Source: PALSA-555 sp963731625 (lineage in GTDB: Bacteria; Actinomycetota; Acidimicrobiia; IMCC26256; PALSA-555). Taken from it: 64,000 nt of DNA. The stretch is from the NCBI GenBank assembly GCA_963731625.1, contig CAVSWH010000015.1, forward strand, positions 302,229-366,228, written 5' to 3'. The notes below the pieces were generated by a model, which saw only the letters and a program-made list of their open reading frames with translations, ran no database searches and had not been told where the DNA came from. A program made the translations under genes and the position numbers. The first letter of the stretch is position 1. The number at the start of each line of letters is the position of its first letter. This document shows, piece after piece, positions 34,338 through 42,828 of this stretch.

Positions 34338-35696
34338 GTGCGGATCGCAGTTGCAGGTGCGACGGGCTTTGTCGGGCGTGCCCTAGTACCTGCACTGCTC
34401 GAAGGTGGGCATGAGCCTGTGGCGCTTGCTCGCCGCCCATCGGAGATACCCGGCGCAATAGTTCACCGGGTCGATATCGGCGACGAGAACGCGGTCCGGC
34501 TGGCGCTCAGTGGTTGTGGAGCCGCCTACTACCTCGTCCATTCCCTCGAGCGGGGCGACTTCCGCTCGAGGGATCGAGACTTGGCGGAGAAGTTCGGTCG
34601 GGCGGCAGCCGCCGCTGGCGTCGAGCGCATTGTCTTTGTCGGCGGGCTTGGGGACCAACCGACGTCCGAGCATCTCATGAGCCGCCAAGAGACCGGCCGT
34701 GTGTTGGCTGAGGCGGGTGTGCCCGTGGTCGAACTTCGCGCTGCTGTTGTGTTGGGAGCAGGCAGCATTTCCTTCGAGATGCTGCGCTACCTGACAGAGC
34801 GGCTGCCGCTGATGGTTTGCCCGCGATGGGTGCGCACGCGGATTCAGCCCATCGCGCTCCGAGACATGGTCGGCTACCTACTCGAGGCGCTCAGCGCGGA
34901 GCCTGGGGTCTATGACATCGGTGGCTCCGACGTCACGACCTACCGAGACATGATCGCTACCTTCGCCTCCGCGCGCGGTCTTCGGCCGCGACGAATTGTC
35001 GATGTTCCGTACCTCACGCCCCGCCTCTCCTCCTATTGGGTGGACCTGGTCACACCAGTGGACCAGCGCGTGAGTCACGCGCTTATCAACAGCCTCGTCA
35101 CAGAGGTCGTCGTCCGAGATGCCGCCCGGACTGAAGCCGCATTCTCCGTTCGGCCGACGGGCGTGCGCGATGCAATTCTCAATGCACTCGACGACCAGGC
35201 CATCGAGGTTGAACGCCATCTGCTTGAGCGGGAGTCCGGGCTTGTCGACGGCGTCTACTCAGAGCGCGTCTCCATACCAATCACGTCGGATCAAGCTGAG
35301 GCCGTCGTCGCTGACTTCGAGCGCATCGGTGGCAGCTACGAATGGTACGGCTTGGCTCGAGGTTGGCGGATGCGGCGGGCATTTGGGTACATCTTCGGCG
35401 AGCGTTGGCACCTTCGCCGCGCGTCGGCGGTGCGCGTAGGCGAAAACGTCGACTGGTGGAAGGTCGTACGTCACACGCAACGGGAGCTCGTGTTGAGGGG
35501 GGTCGGCTGGCTCGTGGGCGATTCGTGGCTGGGCTGGCGATGTGACAATCAAGAGCTCGTTCAGGTCGGTGCGCTACGACCCAAGGGCATCCCCGGTCTT
35601 CTGTACTGGAAGCTCTTGCAGCCGGTGCATAAGCGTGTCTTCGTGACTTTGGCTCGTCATCGTCGCGAGCGAGCGGAAGCACTGACGAAGACCTAG
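34338..35696 (+). CDS. NAD(P)-binding epimerase/dehydratase fused to DUF2867
   Basis: A 452-residue two-domain protein, a known actinobacterial arrangement. The N-terminal half is an atypical SDR: MRIAVAGATGFVGRALVPALL (GxxGxxG), a YYLVHS segment with the YLVH signature of this subgroup, and IVFVGGLGD. The C-terminal about 160 residues (VYSERVSIPITSDQAEAV...WRMRRAFGYIFGERWHLRRAS...LRPKGIPGLLYWKLLQPVHKRVF) is DUF2867. Function is unproven, possibly redox of a lipid-like or quinone-like substrate. The start is GTG 34338. It converges with a P450 gene, with a palindrome between. Confidence 0.85.
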   Translation: MRIAVAGATGFVGRALVPALLEGGHEPVALARRPSEIPGAIVHRVDIGDENAVRLALSGCGAAYYLVHSLERGDFRSRDRDLAEKFGRAAAAAGVERIVFVGGLGDQPTSEHLMSRQETGRVLAEAGVPVVELRAAVVLGAGSISFEMLRYLTERLPLMVCPRWVRTRIQPIALRDMVGYLLEALSAEPGVYDIGGSDVTTYRDMIATFASARGLRPRRIVDVPYLTPRLSSYWVDLVTPVDQRVSHALINSLVTEVVVRDAARTEAAFSVRPTGVRDAILNALDDQAIEVERHLLERESGLVDGVYSERVSIPITSDQAEAVVADFERIGGSYEWYGLARGWRMRRAFGYIFGERWHLRRASAVRVGENVDWWKVVRHTQRELVLRGVGWLVGDSWLGWRCDNQELVQVGALRPKGIPGLLYWKLLQPVHKRVFVTLARHRRERAEALTKT

Positions 35697-35846
35697 CCGC
35701 CGTCTGATCATGATCAGTCCAATGTGGTTGGCGACGAGCGGAGCATTATCTGCTTCAGGGTCTGTATGACCAACGCGGGCCCTGCGATCTGTGTCGCGGG
35801 AAAGGCCCTGGACCGCGGGCTATGGCTTCGACAGGGAGGCGATGCT

Positions 35847-35873
35847 GACTCGCGGTCTGGGACACCGCGAGTC
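35847..35873. repeat. Palindrome family copy between convergent genes
   Basis: Arms GACTCGCGGT and ACCGCGAGTC, loop CTGGGAC, perfect stem. It is 52 nt from the 3' end of the minus-strand P450 and 150 nt from that of the epimerase. Confidence 0.9.
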
Positions 35874-35925
35874 ACTGCCCTGCGGAAGGAGTCCGGTATC
35901 TCGTCTCGCGCGTTCTAGACACGCG

Positions 35926-37149
35926 CTAATCCGCTGTGGCAGCGGTCAGCTTGACGGGTAGTTGCCGGGGTCCGTTGGCCCAAAACACCGGGACGGGTTC
36001 GCGTCGGTATGGCTCGTTGACGCGTGCTCGAGAGACGCGATCCAGGAAGACCTCCAGTGCAATTCGGCCTTCGAGTCTCGCGAGGGAAGCGCCAGGACAG
36101 ACATGAGGGCCTCCGCCGAAGGCGAGATGATCCTTTGGGTTCGGGCGGTCCAGCCGGAAGTCGTCCGGATCGATGTAGTTGCTCGCGTCACGATTTGCCG
36201 ACGCGATGCCGAACCCGACCTTGACGCCCGCGGGGATCCTGACGTCGTCGATCGTGGCTTCCACCAGGCAATCGCGCAACAGTACGTGGATCGGCGAGTC
36301 GTGGCGCAGCGACTCCTCGACCACGGTCGGGACCAGGCCCGGATCCATCCGCAAGCGCCCGAGGAGGGCGGCGTCGCTGCACACCGTCTCGAGCATGTTG
36401 GCGATCAAGTGGCGCGTTGTCTCGTTCCCAGACATCAGCAAGAAGGCGAGCTGCGTGCGCATCTCAAGGTCAGTAAGAGATTCCCCATCAACGCTCGTAT
36501 TGATGAGCCGCGTCACGAAGTCGTCCGGTGGGTCAGACGAAGCCTTGCGTTCGGCAATCATCCCATCGAGGTAGGCCGCGAAGTCGGGTGCCACCCCAGC
36601 CAGACCCTCGCCCTCGACGCCGTCCTCTCTACGATTCTTCGTCGCGTAGGCGGACTGCACCACAAGGTCGGACCATTCAGCAAAGCGGGCATGATCAGCT
36701 GGATCGACGCCGAGGAGGTGCGCGATGACAGTCGCAGGAATTGGTGTCACGTAATCAGCCACCAGATCGCCACCACCGTGCGCGATGAGAGGGTCGAGTA
36801 ACTCGTTACAAAGGCGGCGGGCGAACGGCTCAACGCGGCCGATTCGATGCTGCGCCACCGCCGAGTTGATGATCCGGCGGATCTTGCCATGGCGCGGTTC
36901 AGAGATCTCGCTGATGAGTTGCTCCTCGGGCGGTACCGTGACCCCCGGGGCACGGAAGCTCGCCTGGAACACTCCGATCTCTTTGGTTGCCGCCAACACG
37001 TCATCGTGACGAGCCAGAAAGTAGGCACCCGACTCAGTTCGCGAAACCGGGCACTCGCCGCGCAGTTGGGCCAGGAGCTGATAGGGCACGCCCGCTGAGG
37101 CATCGAATGGGTCAGTGACCACCGGCGGAGATCTTCCCACCACCGACAA
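35926..37149 (-). CDS. Cytochrome P450
   Basis: A 407-residue soluble bacterial P450 monooxygenase. The I-helix shows LLMSGNETTRH near residue 240, in place of the common AGxETT, with Asn before the acid. The K-helix ExxR is ESLRHD near 284. The haem loop is FGGGPHVCPGASLAR near 350, with the Cys thiolate ligand. It needs a ferredoxin and reductase, neither of which is adjacent. Substrate unknown. The start is GTG 37149; an in-frame GTG shortly after (before VTDPFDA) is possible. It is divergent from the binding-protein gene, with a palindrome in the gap. Confidence 0.9.
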   Translation of the reverse strand: MSVVGRSPPVVTDPFDASAGVPYQLLAQLRGECPVSRTESGAYFLARHDDVLAATKEIGVFQASFRAPGVTVPPEEQLISEISEPRHGKIRRIINSAVAQHRIGRVEPFARRLCNELLDPLIAHGGGDLVADYVTPIPATVIAHLLGVDPADHARFAEWSDLVVQSAYATKNRREDGVEGEGLAGVAPDFAAYLDGMIAERKASSDPPDDFVTRLINTSVDGESLTDLEMRTQLAFLLMSGNETTRHLIANMLETVCSDAALLGRLRMDPGLVPTVVEESLRHDSPIHVLLRDCLVEATIDDVRIPAGVKVGFGIASANRDASNYIDPDDFRLDRPNPKDHLAFGGGPHVCPGASLARLEGRIALEVFLDRVSRARVNEPYRREPVPVFWANGPRQLPVKLTAATAD

Positions 37150-37215
37150 GATCGAGCCAGATCCGCCGTCGGCTGGCTATTCGGTTGGATGTGGCGATCG
37201 GCGATCGAAGACGGT

Positions 37216-37242
37216 GACTCGCGGTCTGATGGATCGCGAGTC
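37216..37242. repeat. Palindrome family copy in a divergent promoter region
   Basis: Arms GACTCGCGGT and GATCGCGAGTC, loop CTGATGG. It lies between the P450 start (37149) and the binding-protein gene (37364), and begins the block duplicated at 34105. Confidence 0.9.
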
Positions 37243-37351
37243 ACCGGTAGCGCGAGCCGTCGACGTCCCCCGCGGGCGCAACGGAGGTTCCCGTTCGTCT
37301 GGAGACCGTGCCCTCGGGGTCCAGGCGTGCTGGCCAGGTTCCGTGTGTGAC

Positions 37352-37357
37352 TAGGGT
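37352..37357 (+). promoter_or_regulatory. -10 box, probable leaderless transcript
   Basis: TAGGGT ends seven nt before GTG 37364. The same box and spacing survive in the duplicated block at 34203-34208. Confidence 0.45.
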
Positions 37358-37363
37358 CGGCGC

Positions 37364-38329
37364 GTGACGGGATCTCGGGTGCCGATCGGAATATTGCACG
37401 ACTTCCCGACGACCGATGGCGGCGTCGCGTTCGAGCGAACAGTACGGCTCGGCATGCAGCCGGTGATCGACTCTGGGCGTCTTGACGACCAGGTCGAGAT
37501 CGTGCACGCCACTGGGCTCGGCTTGCCCCTGCCCGACGGATCCGCCGTCGCGGTGGAGCGAGCGTTTCAGGAGCTGGTCGACGGAGGCGTCGTCGCGATC
37601 CTCGGTCCCGCGATCTCCGACAACGCGCTCGTCGTACGGCCACTCGCGGACGCAGCGCGTATCCCGACGATCAACTACACAGGTTCGGACGAGACCCGCA
37701 GTGAATACTGCTTCCAATACCAAATCGGGTCACTCGAGGATGAGCCGTCGTTCCTCGCGGCCAACCTTGCTTCGCGGGGATACCGGCACGTCGCGCTCGA
37801 GCGAGACCGGTCGTATGTCGGTCGACGTATGGCGGGCTTCTTCGAGCATGCCAGTGCCGTCGCTGAGCTCAGTCTGACATCGCGCGACAACGCCGACGCG
37901 ATCGTTTCGCTTGGTATGTGGGACACCGCTCGCGCCCTCGCGACGGAGCGCCCATCGCAGCCTGTGGTGGCCAACTCGGCATTGATCTACGGGTACCACG
38001 ACCCGCAGGCCGCCCGCGAATGGGAGGGTTGGGCTTATCCCGACACCGTGTCGGAGGCCAACCCGATCTATGCCTCGCTCGGCGATGTCGGACCGGGCGC
38101 CGCCGGCCAGTACGACATGGGTCGTCTCATAGGTGAGGCGCTCGCACGGGCACGCGTGGCGAGCAGTCGCGGCATGCTCGACGGCCTCGAGCAGGTAAAG
38201 GCGATTCCCGCTGCGAGCGGCGAGCCGGGCACTCTCATGGGCTTCGGACGCTCAGATCGCGGCGCGCTGAAGGGTCGCTACCTCGTCGTGCGGCAGTGGC
38301 GTGACGGCCGCTCGGTCATCGCCTCCTAG
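37364..38329 (+). CDS. Periplasmic-binding-protein-like (type 1) ligand-binding protein, no signal peptide
   Basis: A 321-residue protein resembling branched-chain amino-acid/amide binding proteins of ABC systems: VPIGILHDFPTTDGG at the start, GVVAILGPAISDNALVVRPLADAARIPTINYTGSDET near residues 75-110, and a second lobe with VANSALIYGY and GDVGPGAAGQYDMGRLIGEALARA. Uptake members of the family carry a signal peptide or lipobox; here the sequence starts directly with the first beta-strand, so it may act in the cytoplasm as a sensor or regulator like AmiC. No permease or ATPase is adjacent. The start is GTG 37364. Confidence 0.75.
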   Translation: MTGSRVPIGILHDFPTTDGGVAFERTVRLGMQPVIDSGRLDDQVEIVHATGLGLPLPDGSAVAVERAFQELVDGGVVAILGPAISDNALVVRPLADAARIPTINYTGSDETRSEYCFQYQIGSLEDEPSFLAANLASRGYRHVALERDRSYVGRRMAGFFEHASAVAELSLTSRDNADAIVSLGMWDTARALATERPSQPVVANSALIYGYHDPQAAREWEGWAYPDTVSEANPIYASLGDVGPGAAGQYDMGRLIGEALARARVASSRGMLDGLEQVKAIPAASGEPGTLMGFGRSDRGALKGRYLVVRQWRDGRSVIAS

Positions 38330-38679
38330 GCCGGGTCAACTCGCAGGAGGTCGCCGGTCGCTCGAACCCGGTCGCGACCTCGCGGACGACCGGATAGCAC
38401 CGTTCCCTGACGCTTGCCCAGCACTGAGCGCCTTGCGCCCTCGGTGTACTCCTTGACGCGTCGCTTCTCCGCGCACGGTAAACCGTCCTGTTCTCTACTC
38501 TTCCGCGACGACCTCTCGCGATTCCGGGCCGATGGCGCAGTGCGAACAGATCAGGCTCGCAGCTCATATCTCAGCTAGAACGTGGGAGGATGTGATGCGA
38601 ATGGCGACTGGCGACGAGCCGAGCATGGGCGCGAGTCACACCAACGGATGGCAGTACGGCTCGGGCAGCGAGAGCACGA
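38330..38679. other. Intergenic stretch, no gene recognised
   Basis: About 350 bp. A GGGAGG followed by ATGTGATG near 38584-38597 could start a short frame overlapping the next gene, but the encoded peptide looks random. There is no palindrome copy. Base composition here and in the next gene is less GC-rich than in the neighbours. Confidence 0.4.
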
Positions 38680-39297
38680 ATGGCCAAAACAGCATCCAAA
38701 GGAGCTGGCGAACAAGGCTCCGAACCGACCTTGCCCCTTCTCGAGCTTCTGAGGATCCCGGTCTTCATCGAATGGCGTTGGGGCGCTAGGGAGCCCAAGG
38801 TCGTCAGGCTTAAGTCGCCTAGCGGCGCGGTTCTCACCGACTTTTCGTGGCTAATCGCGATTGGTGGCGGAGTTCTTCTTGCCTGGGCCACCTTCTCAAC
38901 GTTGGCGTCGCGTTGGGCTGACCCGCTAGCCGAAATTGGGACTGCGATGGCCGTCGTCGGTGTGGTCACGCTCAACGTGGATGCGGCCCGAACGGGTAAA
39001 GGGAAGTCGTTTTGGAGAGCGATTGCCGTTCTCTTTGGTGCTGTGGGACTTGGTCTGGTCTTCGGAGGCGTAGTCCACAGCGAACAATGGATATCGGTCT
39101 TCTCGCACCTTGCGGTAGGACTCCTCGCCGTCGTGATTCTTGACACGGCCTTGGTCGGCGCGTACAACGCCGCTAAAAAGTGGTCTGAGGGCGCTCGGTA
39201 CGCGCTCGTATTGACAAACCGTGGGTGGCCCCTCAGCGTTCAACGGGTGGACGCGTCGGGCGACGGTTCGTCCAGCAGCGGCTCAGTGAAGACCTAA
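38680..39297 (+). CDS. Membrane protein of unknown function
   Basis: A 205-residue protein with a charged N-terminus (KTASKGAGEQGSEPTLP), four hydrophobic segments between about residues 52 and 158 (FSWLIAIGGGVLLAWATF, IGTAMAVVGVVTL, AIAVLFGAVGLGLVFGGVV, HLAVGLLAVVILDTALVG) and a polar tail with SGDGSSSSGSVKT. No known domain is recognised. The start is ATG 38680, with a modest GCGAGAG ribosome site. Codon use is less GC-biased than in the flanking genes, which could mean recent acquisition. The next gene follows after 12 nt, so the two may be co-transcribed. Confidence 0.65.
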   Translation: MAKTASKGAGEQGSEPTLPLLELLRIPVFIEWRWGAREPKVVRLKSPSGAVLTDFSWLIAIGGGVLLAWATFSTLASRWADPLAEIGTAMAVVGVVTLNVDAARTGKGKSFWRAIAVLFGAVGLGLVFGGVVHSEQWISVFSHLAVGLLAVVILDTALVGAYNAAKKWSEGARYALVLTNRGWPLSVQRVDASGDGSSSSGSVKT

Positions 39298-39309
39298 GGA
39301 CCCGTCGCG

Positions 39310-40632
39310 TTGGACCGCAACTGTGTCGATGCCGTCGATGGTGCCGATCATTCCGGCTGGCGCACATCCCCGTCAGCGGGCCACCGAGCGCGAGTTTGGC
39401 AGCTCGCTGGTGTCGTGGCTTTGCTGGCCCCGGTGGCTGCGGCCTGCGGCGGTGGCAGTAGCGGTGCCTCGCAGACTCCCGCTAACACCAACCAAACGGT
39501 CGTGTTCGCCTCCGCGGGACTAGGAACCGAAGAGCAGGCCACGCAGACCGCTGCCAATGACTTCCAGAAACTTCATCCCAACATCCACATCAGGATCCTG
39601 GCCTTGTCTTCGAACTCGACCCAGTTCCTGCACCAGATACAGCAGCGCTTCATCGCCGGTTCGAGCACACCGGACGTGATCGAGTCCGACGTGACCTACC
39701 CTGCGACCTTTGCCAAGGCGGGCTGGATCGCACCGCTCGACAAGTACGGAACAGACCTGTCCGGCTTCTTCCCTGGTCAGGTCAAGGCTGGTCAGTACCA
39801 GGGCAAGACCTACGCCATCCCCTGGTTCATCAACCCCGAGGGTCTCTTCTATCGCCTCGACCTCGTTCCCAGTCCGCCAACCACGCCAACCCAACTCGTC
39901 CAAGAAGCCCAGGCTGCGCTGCAGAAGGACCCTCTGCTGAAGGAGGGCCTCGCCTTTCCCGGCGATAAGTACGAGGGCGCCATCACCGCATTCATGTGCT
40001 TCGGAGGCCAGCTCAACTCGAGCGACCTCAACACCCCGCAGAACCAGCAAGCTCTGCAGCTCGAACACGACACCATCTACTCAAGCCAGATCGCCCCACA
40101 GGCGGTGACGGGCTGGAAGGAAGGTGATGTCCAGGAGGCCTTCACCTCTGGCCAGACCCCCTTCGCCATCAACTACCCGTTCGTGTTCGGCGCGGCCGCC
40201 AAAGCCGGCTCCGCTGTACCGCCGAACGAGATTGGCTTCGCGGCCTTCCCCTCCTCGACTGGGTCCTCGCAGTCGGCGCTCGGGGGCGAAATGCTGGCAC
40301 TCAACGCCAAGAGCTCCCACACCGCAGCGGCCTGGCAATTCGTTCAGTACCTCGAGGGCGCCCAAGTCCAGGACCAGCGGGCCGTGTCCACGGGTGACCC
40401 GCCCGCCCTACAGGCCTCGTACAACCCGACGCTGTTCTCCCAGGCGCCCTACTTCCAACAAGTCGACGCACTCGCCAAGATCGTCGTGTCGCGACCGGTG
40501 ACGCCCAACTACCCCCAGATCTCCAGCGACCTACAGACGATGATCTCATCGGTACTGTCGAACATGATCTCCCCGAGCAGTGCCCTGTCGACCGCCGCGG
40601 GCAAGATAAAGCCGGCGATTCTGGGTCACTGA
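39310..40632 (+). CDS. ABC transporter extracellular sugar-binding lipoprotein
   Basis: A 440-residue family-1 extracellular solute-binding protein. A hydrophobic stretch, VWQLAGVVALLAPVAAAC, ends in a lipobox Cys (about residue 46) followed by GGGSSGAS, so the mature protein should be a lipid-anchored receptor. The body shows FQKLHPNIHIRILAL, the SSTPDVIESDVTYPATFAKAGWIAPLD segment, AIPWFINPEGLFYRLDL and AFPSSTGSSQSALGGEM, as in sugar or oligosaccharide binding proteins. No permease or ATPase genes adjoin it, so it is an orphan receptor here. The start is uncertain; TTG 39310 is the first option. Confidence 0.8.
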   Translation: MDRNCVDAVDGADHSGWRTSPSAGHRARVWQLAGVVALLAPVAAACGGGSSGASQTPANTNQTVVFASAGLGTEEQATQTAANDFQKLHPNIHIRILALSSNSTQFLHQIQQRFIAGSSTPDVIESDVTYPATFAKAGWIAPLDKYGTDLSGFFPGQVKAGQYQGKTYAIPWFINPEGLFYRLDLVPSPPTTPTQLVQEAQAALQKDPLLKEGLAFPGDKYEGAITAFMCFGGQLNSSDLNTPQNQQALQLEHDTIYSSQIAPQAVTGWKEGDVQEAFTSGQTPFAINYPFVFGAAAKAGSAVPPNEIGFAAFPSSTGSSQSALGGEMLALNAKSSHTAAAWQFVQYLEGAQVQDQRAVSTGDPPALQASYNPTLFSQAPYFQQVDALAKIVVSRPVTPNYPQISSDLQTMISSVLSNMISPSSALSTAAGKIKPAILGH

Positions 40633-40671
40633 TCTCGCCGCGCTCCCACTCGAAGATCTGATCTTCCGACC

Positions 40672-40698
40672 GACTCGCGGTTGCTCATATGGCGAGTC
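40672..40698. repeat. Palindrome cluster, copy 1 (partly decayed)
   Basis: Arms GACTCGCGGT and ATGGCGAGTC; only about seven outer pairs remain. It starts 39 nt after the sugar-binding protein stop. Confidence 0.7.
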
Positions 40699-40712
40699 AT
40701 CGACCGCTACCC

Positions 40713-40739
40713 GACTCGCGGTCTGGGGGATCGCGACTC
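40713..40739. repeat. Palindrome cluster, copy 2
   Basis: Arms GACTCGCGGT and GATCGCGACTC (one arm base changed), loop CTGGGGG. Its last five bases are also the first five of copy 3. Confidence 0.8.
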
Positions 40740-40761
40740 GCGGTTCCCACGACCGCGAGTC
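40735..40761. repeat. Palindrome cluster, copy 3
   Basis: Arms GACTCGCGGT and ACCGCGAGTC, perfect stem, loop TCCCACG. It overlaps copy 2 by five bases and ends 43 nt from the 3' end of the double-HTH gene. Confidence 0.85.
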
Positions 40762-40804
40762 AGACTCTGCGTAAGTCCAACGCCTCGCGATCAGCGCTCC
40801 TGCG

Positions 40805-41119
40805 TTAGCGCTCAAGCTTGTAGCGAGCCAAGTTCTCGACTTGTTCGACAAACTCGGGACTGCGGTGGAAGCGTGGAGCGATATCGGCGTGGGACGCGCC
40901 CTGGTCACGCCAGCGGAGAACACGGCGTTCCACTGGGCGCAGCCGCGACGCCGACGGAACACTTTGAGTACGGCCCGAAAGCTCGCTCATCTCGATGACG
41001 CGGTGAATGAAGCCCGGGCTTCGACGGAAGCGCCGCGCGATGTCGCCGACGGGTACTTCCTGTTGAACGAGGCGCTGGATTCGGCGTTCAACCGGGCGGA
41101 GGCGATCGATATCAACCAC
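40805..41119 (-). CDS. Small protein with two tandem helix-turn-helix units
   Basis: A 104-residue basic protein made of two repeats of about 45 residues. Repeat 1: RLRPVERRIQRLVQQEVPVGDIARRFRRS. Repeat 2: RLRPVERRVLRWRDQGASHADIAPRFHRS. Each has the shape of a LuxR- or sigma-region-4-like HTH (helix, Gly/Val turn, DIA-xRF recognition helix), followed by PxF(I/V) and a helix. It probably binds DNA, and the two units could contact an inverted or direct repeat. It sits beside the triple palindrome cluster at its 3' side. The start is GTG 41119. No sensor domain is present. Confidence 0.65.
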   Translation of the reverse strand: MVDIDRLRPVERRIQRLVQQEVPVGDIARRFRRSPGFIHRVIEMSELSGRTQSVPSASRLRPVERRVLRWRDQGASHADIAPRFHRSPEFVEQVENLARYKLER

Positions 41120-41293
41120 GCTCGGGAACCCACATGCATAGTGGGCCTAGTCCTCTCCGCGAGGATCCTCGACGCACGCCCTTCGAGCAGCGCATGGGAT
41201 TAGGTGCCGAACGTTTAAGATCACGCTCTCGTCGGCTCGGGGCTCACTCCGCGTCTGCCAACGCATGCCCACAGCGCAAAGGACTCGCCGTTG

Positions 41294-42541
41294 ATGCCTG
41301 CGTCTTACCGTCCACATACCGACGTCGATCTGACCGATGCCGACCTCTACCGGCGAGGCTTTCCGCACGAGATCTTCTCGGTCCTGCGCAGAGAGGCGCC
41401 GGTTTGCTGGCAGCCGTTCTCGGAGGACGGCGACGCCTTGCACGACCCGGGGGTTTGGGTGCTCTCGAGGCACGATGACATCCAGTCGGCCAACCGCGAC
41501 ACGGAACTGTTCAGCGCGTTCGACGGCCCTGCGCTGATTAACCGGCCCGAAATGCGCGGCACGATGCTCGTGAGCATGGACGGGCGAGATCACACGCGGT
41601 TGCGCCGGCTCGTCAGCAGCGGGTTCACACCGAGGATGGTGGGACACCTTGAGGAGCAGGCGCGCCAGTGGGCGGTAACGATCGTCGAGGATGCTCGCGA
41701 ACAAGGTACGTGCGATTTCGTGCAAGCGGTCGCTTACCAGCTTCCGATGAACATGATCGCCGACATCGTCGGCATCCCCGTCGAGGATCGCGAGCCACTC
41801 TTTGCGCTGACGAGCGACTTCTTGATGGGCAGTTCTCCGGACCGTGCCACGTCACTCGAGGAGAACCTGGAGCTCCAAGTGCGGATGTTCGAATACGGGC
41901 GGCAGTTGGGTGAACAGAAGAAGATTAAGCCCCAGGATGATGTGTGGACGATCCTCTCGACAGCCGAGATTGAGACAGACGATGGTCAGCGAACCAAGCT
42001 GGGCCAAGCCGAGTTCGACATGTTCTTCCTTCTGCTCACGGTCGCTGGCTCCGAGACGACCCGCAATGCCATCTCGGGTGGACTCGTCGCTCTCCTCGAC
42101 CACCCCGACCAGCTCGAGAAGCTTCGCCGCGAGCCCGCGATGATGCGCTCAGCTGTCGAGGAGATCCTTCGTTGGACCTCACCGGTCTCGTACTTCGCTC
42201 GTCGGGCGACCCGCGACACCGAGGTGCGCGGCGTACCGATTGCCGCGGGAGACCGGGTCACCCTCTGGTACCCGTCTGGCAACCGCGACGAGGACGTCTT
42301 CGTGTCGCCGTTCCAGTTCGACATCGGCCGCGCACCAAACCAACACCTGGCCTTCGGCGGTGGCGGGCCACACTTCTGCCTCGGTGCCAACCTCGCGCGC
42401 TTCGAGATCACGATCCTCTTCGAGGAACTGCTTGCACGCACCCACGAGATCGAGGTGCTCCAGCCCCCGAAATACACCGTGCTCGGCATTGACAACCCCA
42501 TACTCACCGCGATGGGGGAACTGCCTGTCCGGCTCGCTTGA
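41294..42541 (+). CDS. Cytochrome P450 (CYP124/125/142-like)
   Basis: About 415 residues. The I-helix has LLTVAGSETTRNAI near 244, the K-helix EEILRWTSP near 285, and the haem loop FGGGGPHFCLGANLAR near 350, with the extra Gly typical of actinobacterial CYP124/125/142 enzymes that hydroxylate branched lipid or sterol side chains. The VSMDGRDHTRLRRLVSSGFTPR stretch near 95 (C-helix, haem propionate contacts) is intact. No ferredoxin gene is adjacent. The start is ATG 41294 (a TTG sits just before). Assignment to sterol side-chain oxidation is by family resemblance only. Confidence 0.9.
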   Translation: MPASYRPHTDVDLTDADLYRRGFPHEIFSVLRREAPVCWQPFSEDGDALHDPGVWVLSRHDDIQSANRDTELFSAFDGPALINRPEMRGTMLVSMDGRDHTRLRRLVSSGFTPRMVGHLEEQARQWAVTIVEDAREQGTCDFVQAVAYQLPMNMIADIVGIPVEDREPLFALTSDFLMGSSPDRATSLEENLELQVRMFEYGRQLGEQKKIKPQDDVWTILSTAEIETDDGQRTKLGQAEFDMFFLLLTVAGSETTRNAISGGLVALLDHPDQLEKLRREPAMMRSAVEEILRWTSPVSYFARRATRDTEVRGVPIAAGDRVTLWYPSGNRDEDVFVSPFQFDIGRAPNQHLAFGGGGPHFCLGANLARFEITILFEELLARTHEIEVLQPPKYTVLGIDNPILTAMGELPVRLA

Positions 42542-42571
42542 GCCGCGGTCGGCTCCAAGAGTTGGCCGCGT

Positions 42572-42586
42572 AAGTCAATTTGACTT
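42572..42586. promoter_or_regulatory. 15-bp perfect palindrome after the P450 gene
   Basis: AAGTCAATTTGACTT has 7-bp arms around one base. It is AT-rich and unlike the dispersed family. It begins 31 nt after the P450 stop, so it could be a hairpin in the 3' end or a protein site; no adjacent promoter is evident. Confidence 0.4.
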
Positions 42587-42644
42587 GGATCGGCGTGCTT
42601 CAGCAGCGGGGTTGAGAGCGACTTGGCTCAAGCCGCCGGCTGCC

Positions 42645-42669
42645 GACTCGCGATTCCAGAGCGCGTGAG
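42645..42669. repeat. Decayed palindrome copy
   Basis: The left arm GACTCGCGAT is intact; the right arm is reduced to GCGCGTGAG. It is about 100 nt after the P450 stop. Confidence 0.5.
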
Positions 42670-42828
42670 CCAAACCTAAGTAGGACTTCCTTGCGCTTCC
42701 TGAGGTGGTGCTCACCGCAACGGCGCGTGCCGCGCCGGTGCGAAGCGCCTAATCTCAGAGCTCGAGCGCACTCTCGGCCCGTCGCAGGCAGGCGAGAAGC
42801 CGCCTGATTCGCGCCAGCAGTGAGCCCC

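Noticed and set aside
36747..37643. Minus-strand frame across the P450 start and binding-protein gene
   Set aside because: Arg/Ser-rich shadow; its only similarity to the frame at 34084 comes from the duplicated promoter DNA.
38532..38789. Short frame with a GGGAGG-like site before the membrane protein gene
   Set aside because: The peptide looks random and overlaps the better-supported gene in another frame.
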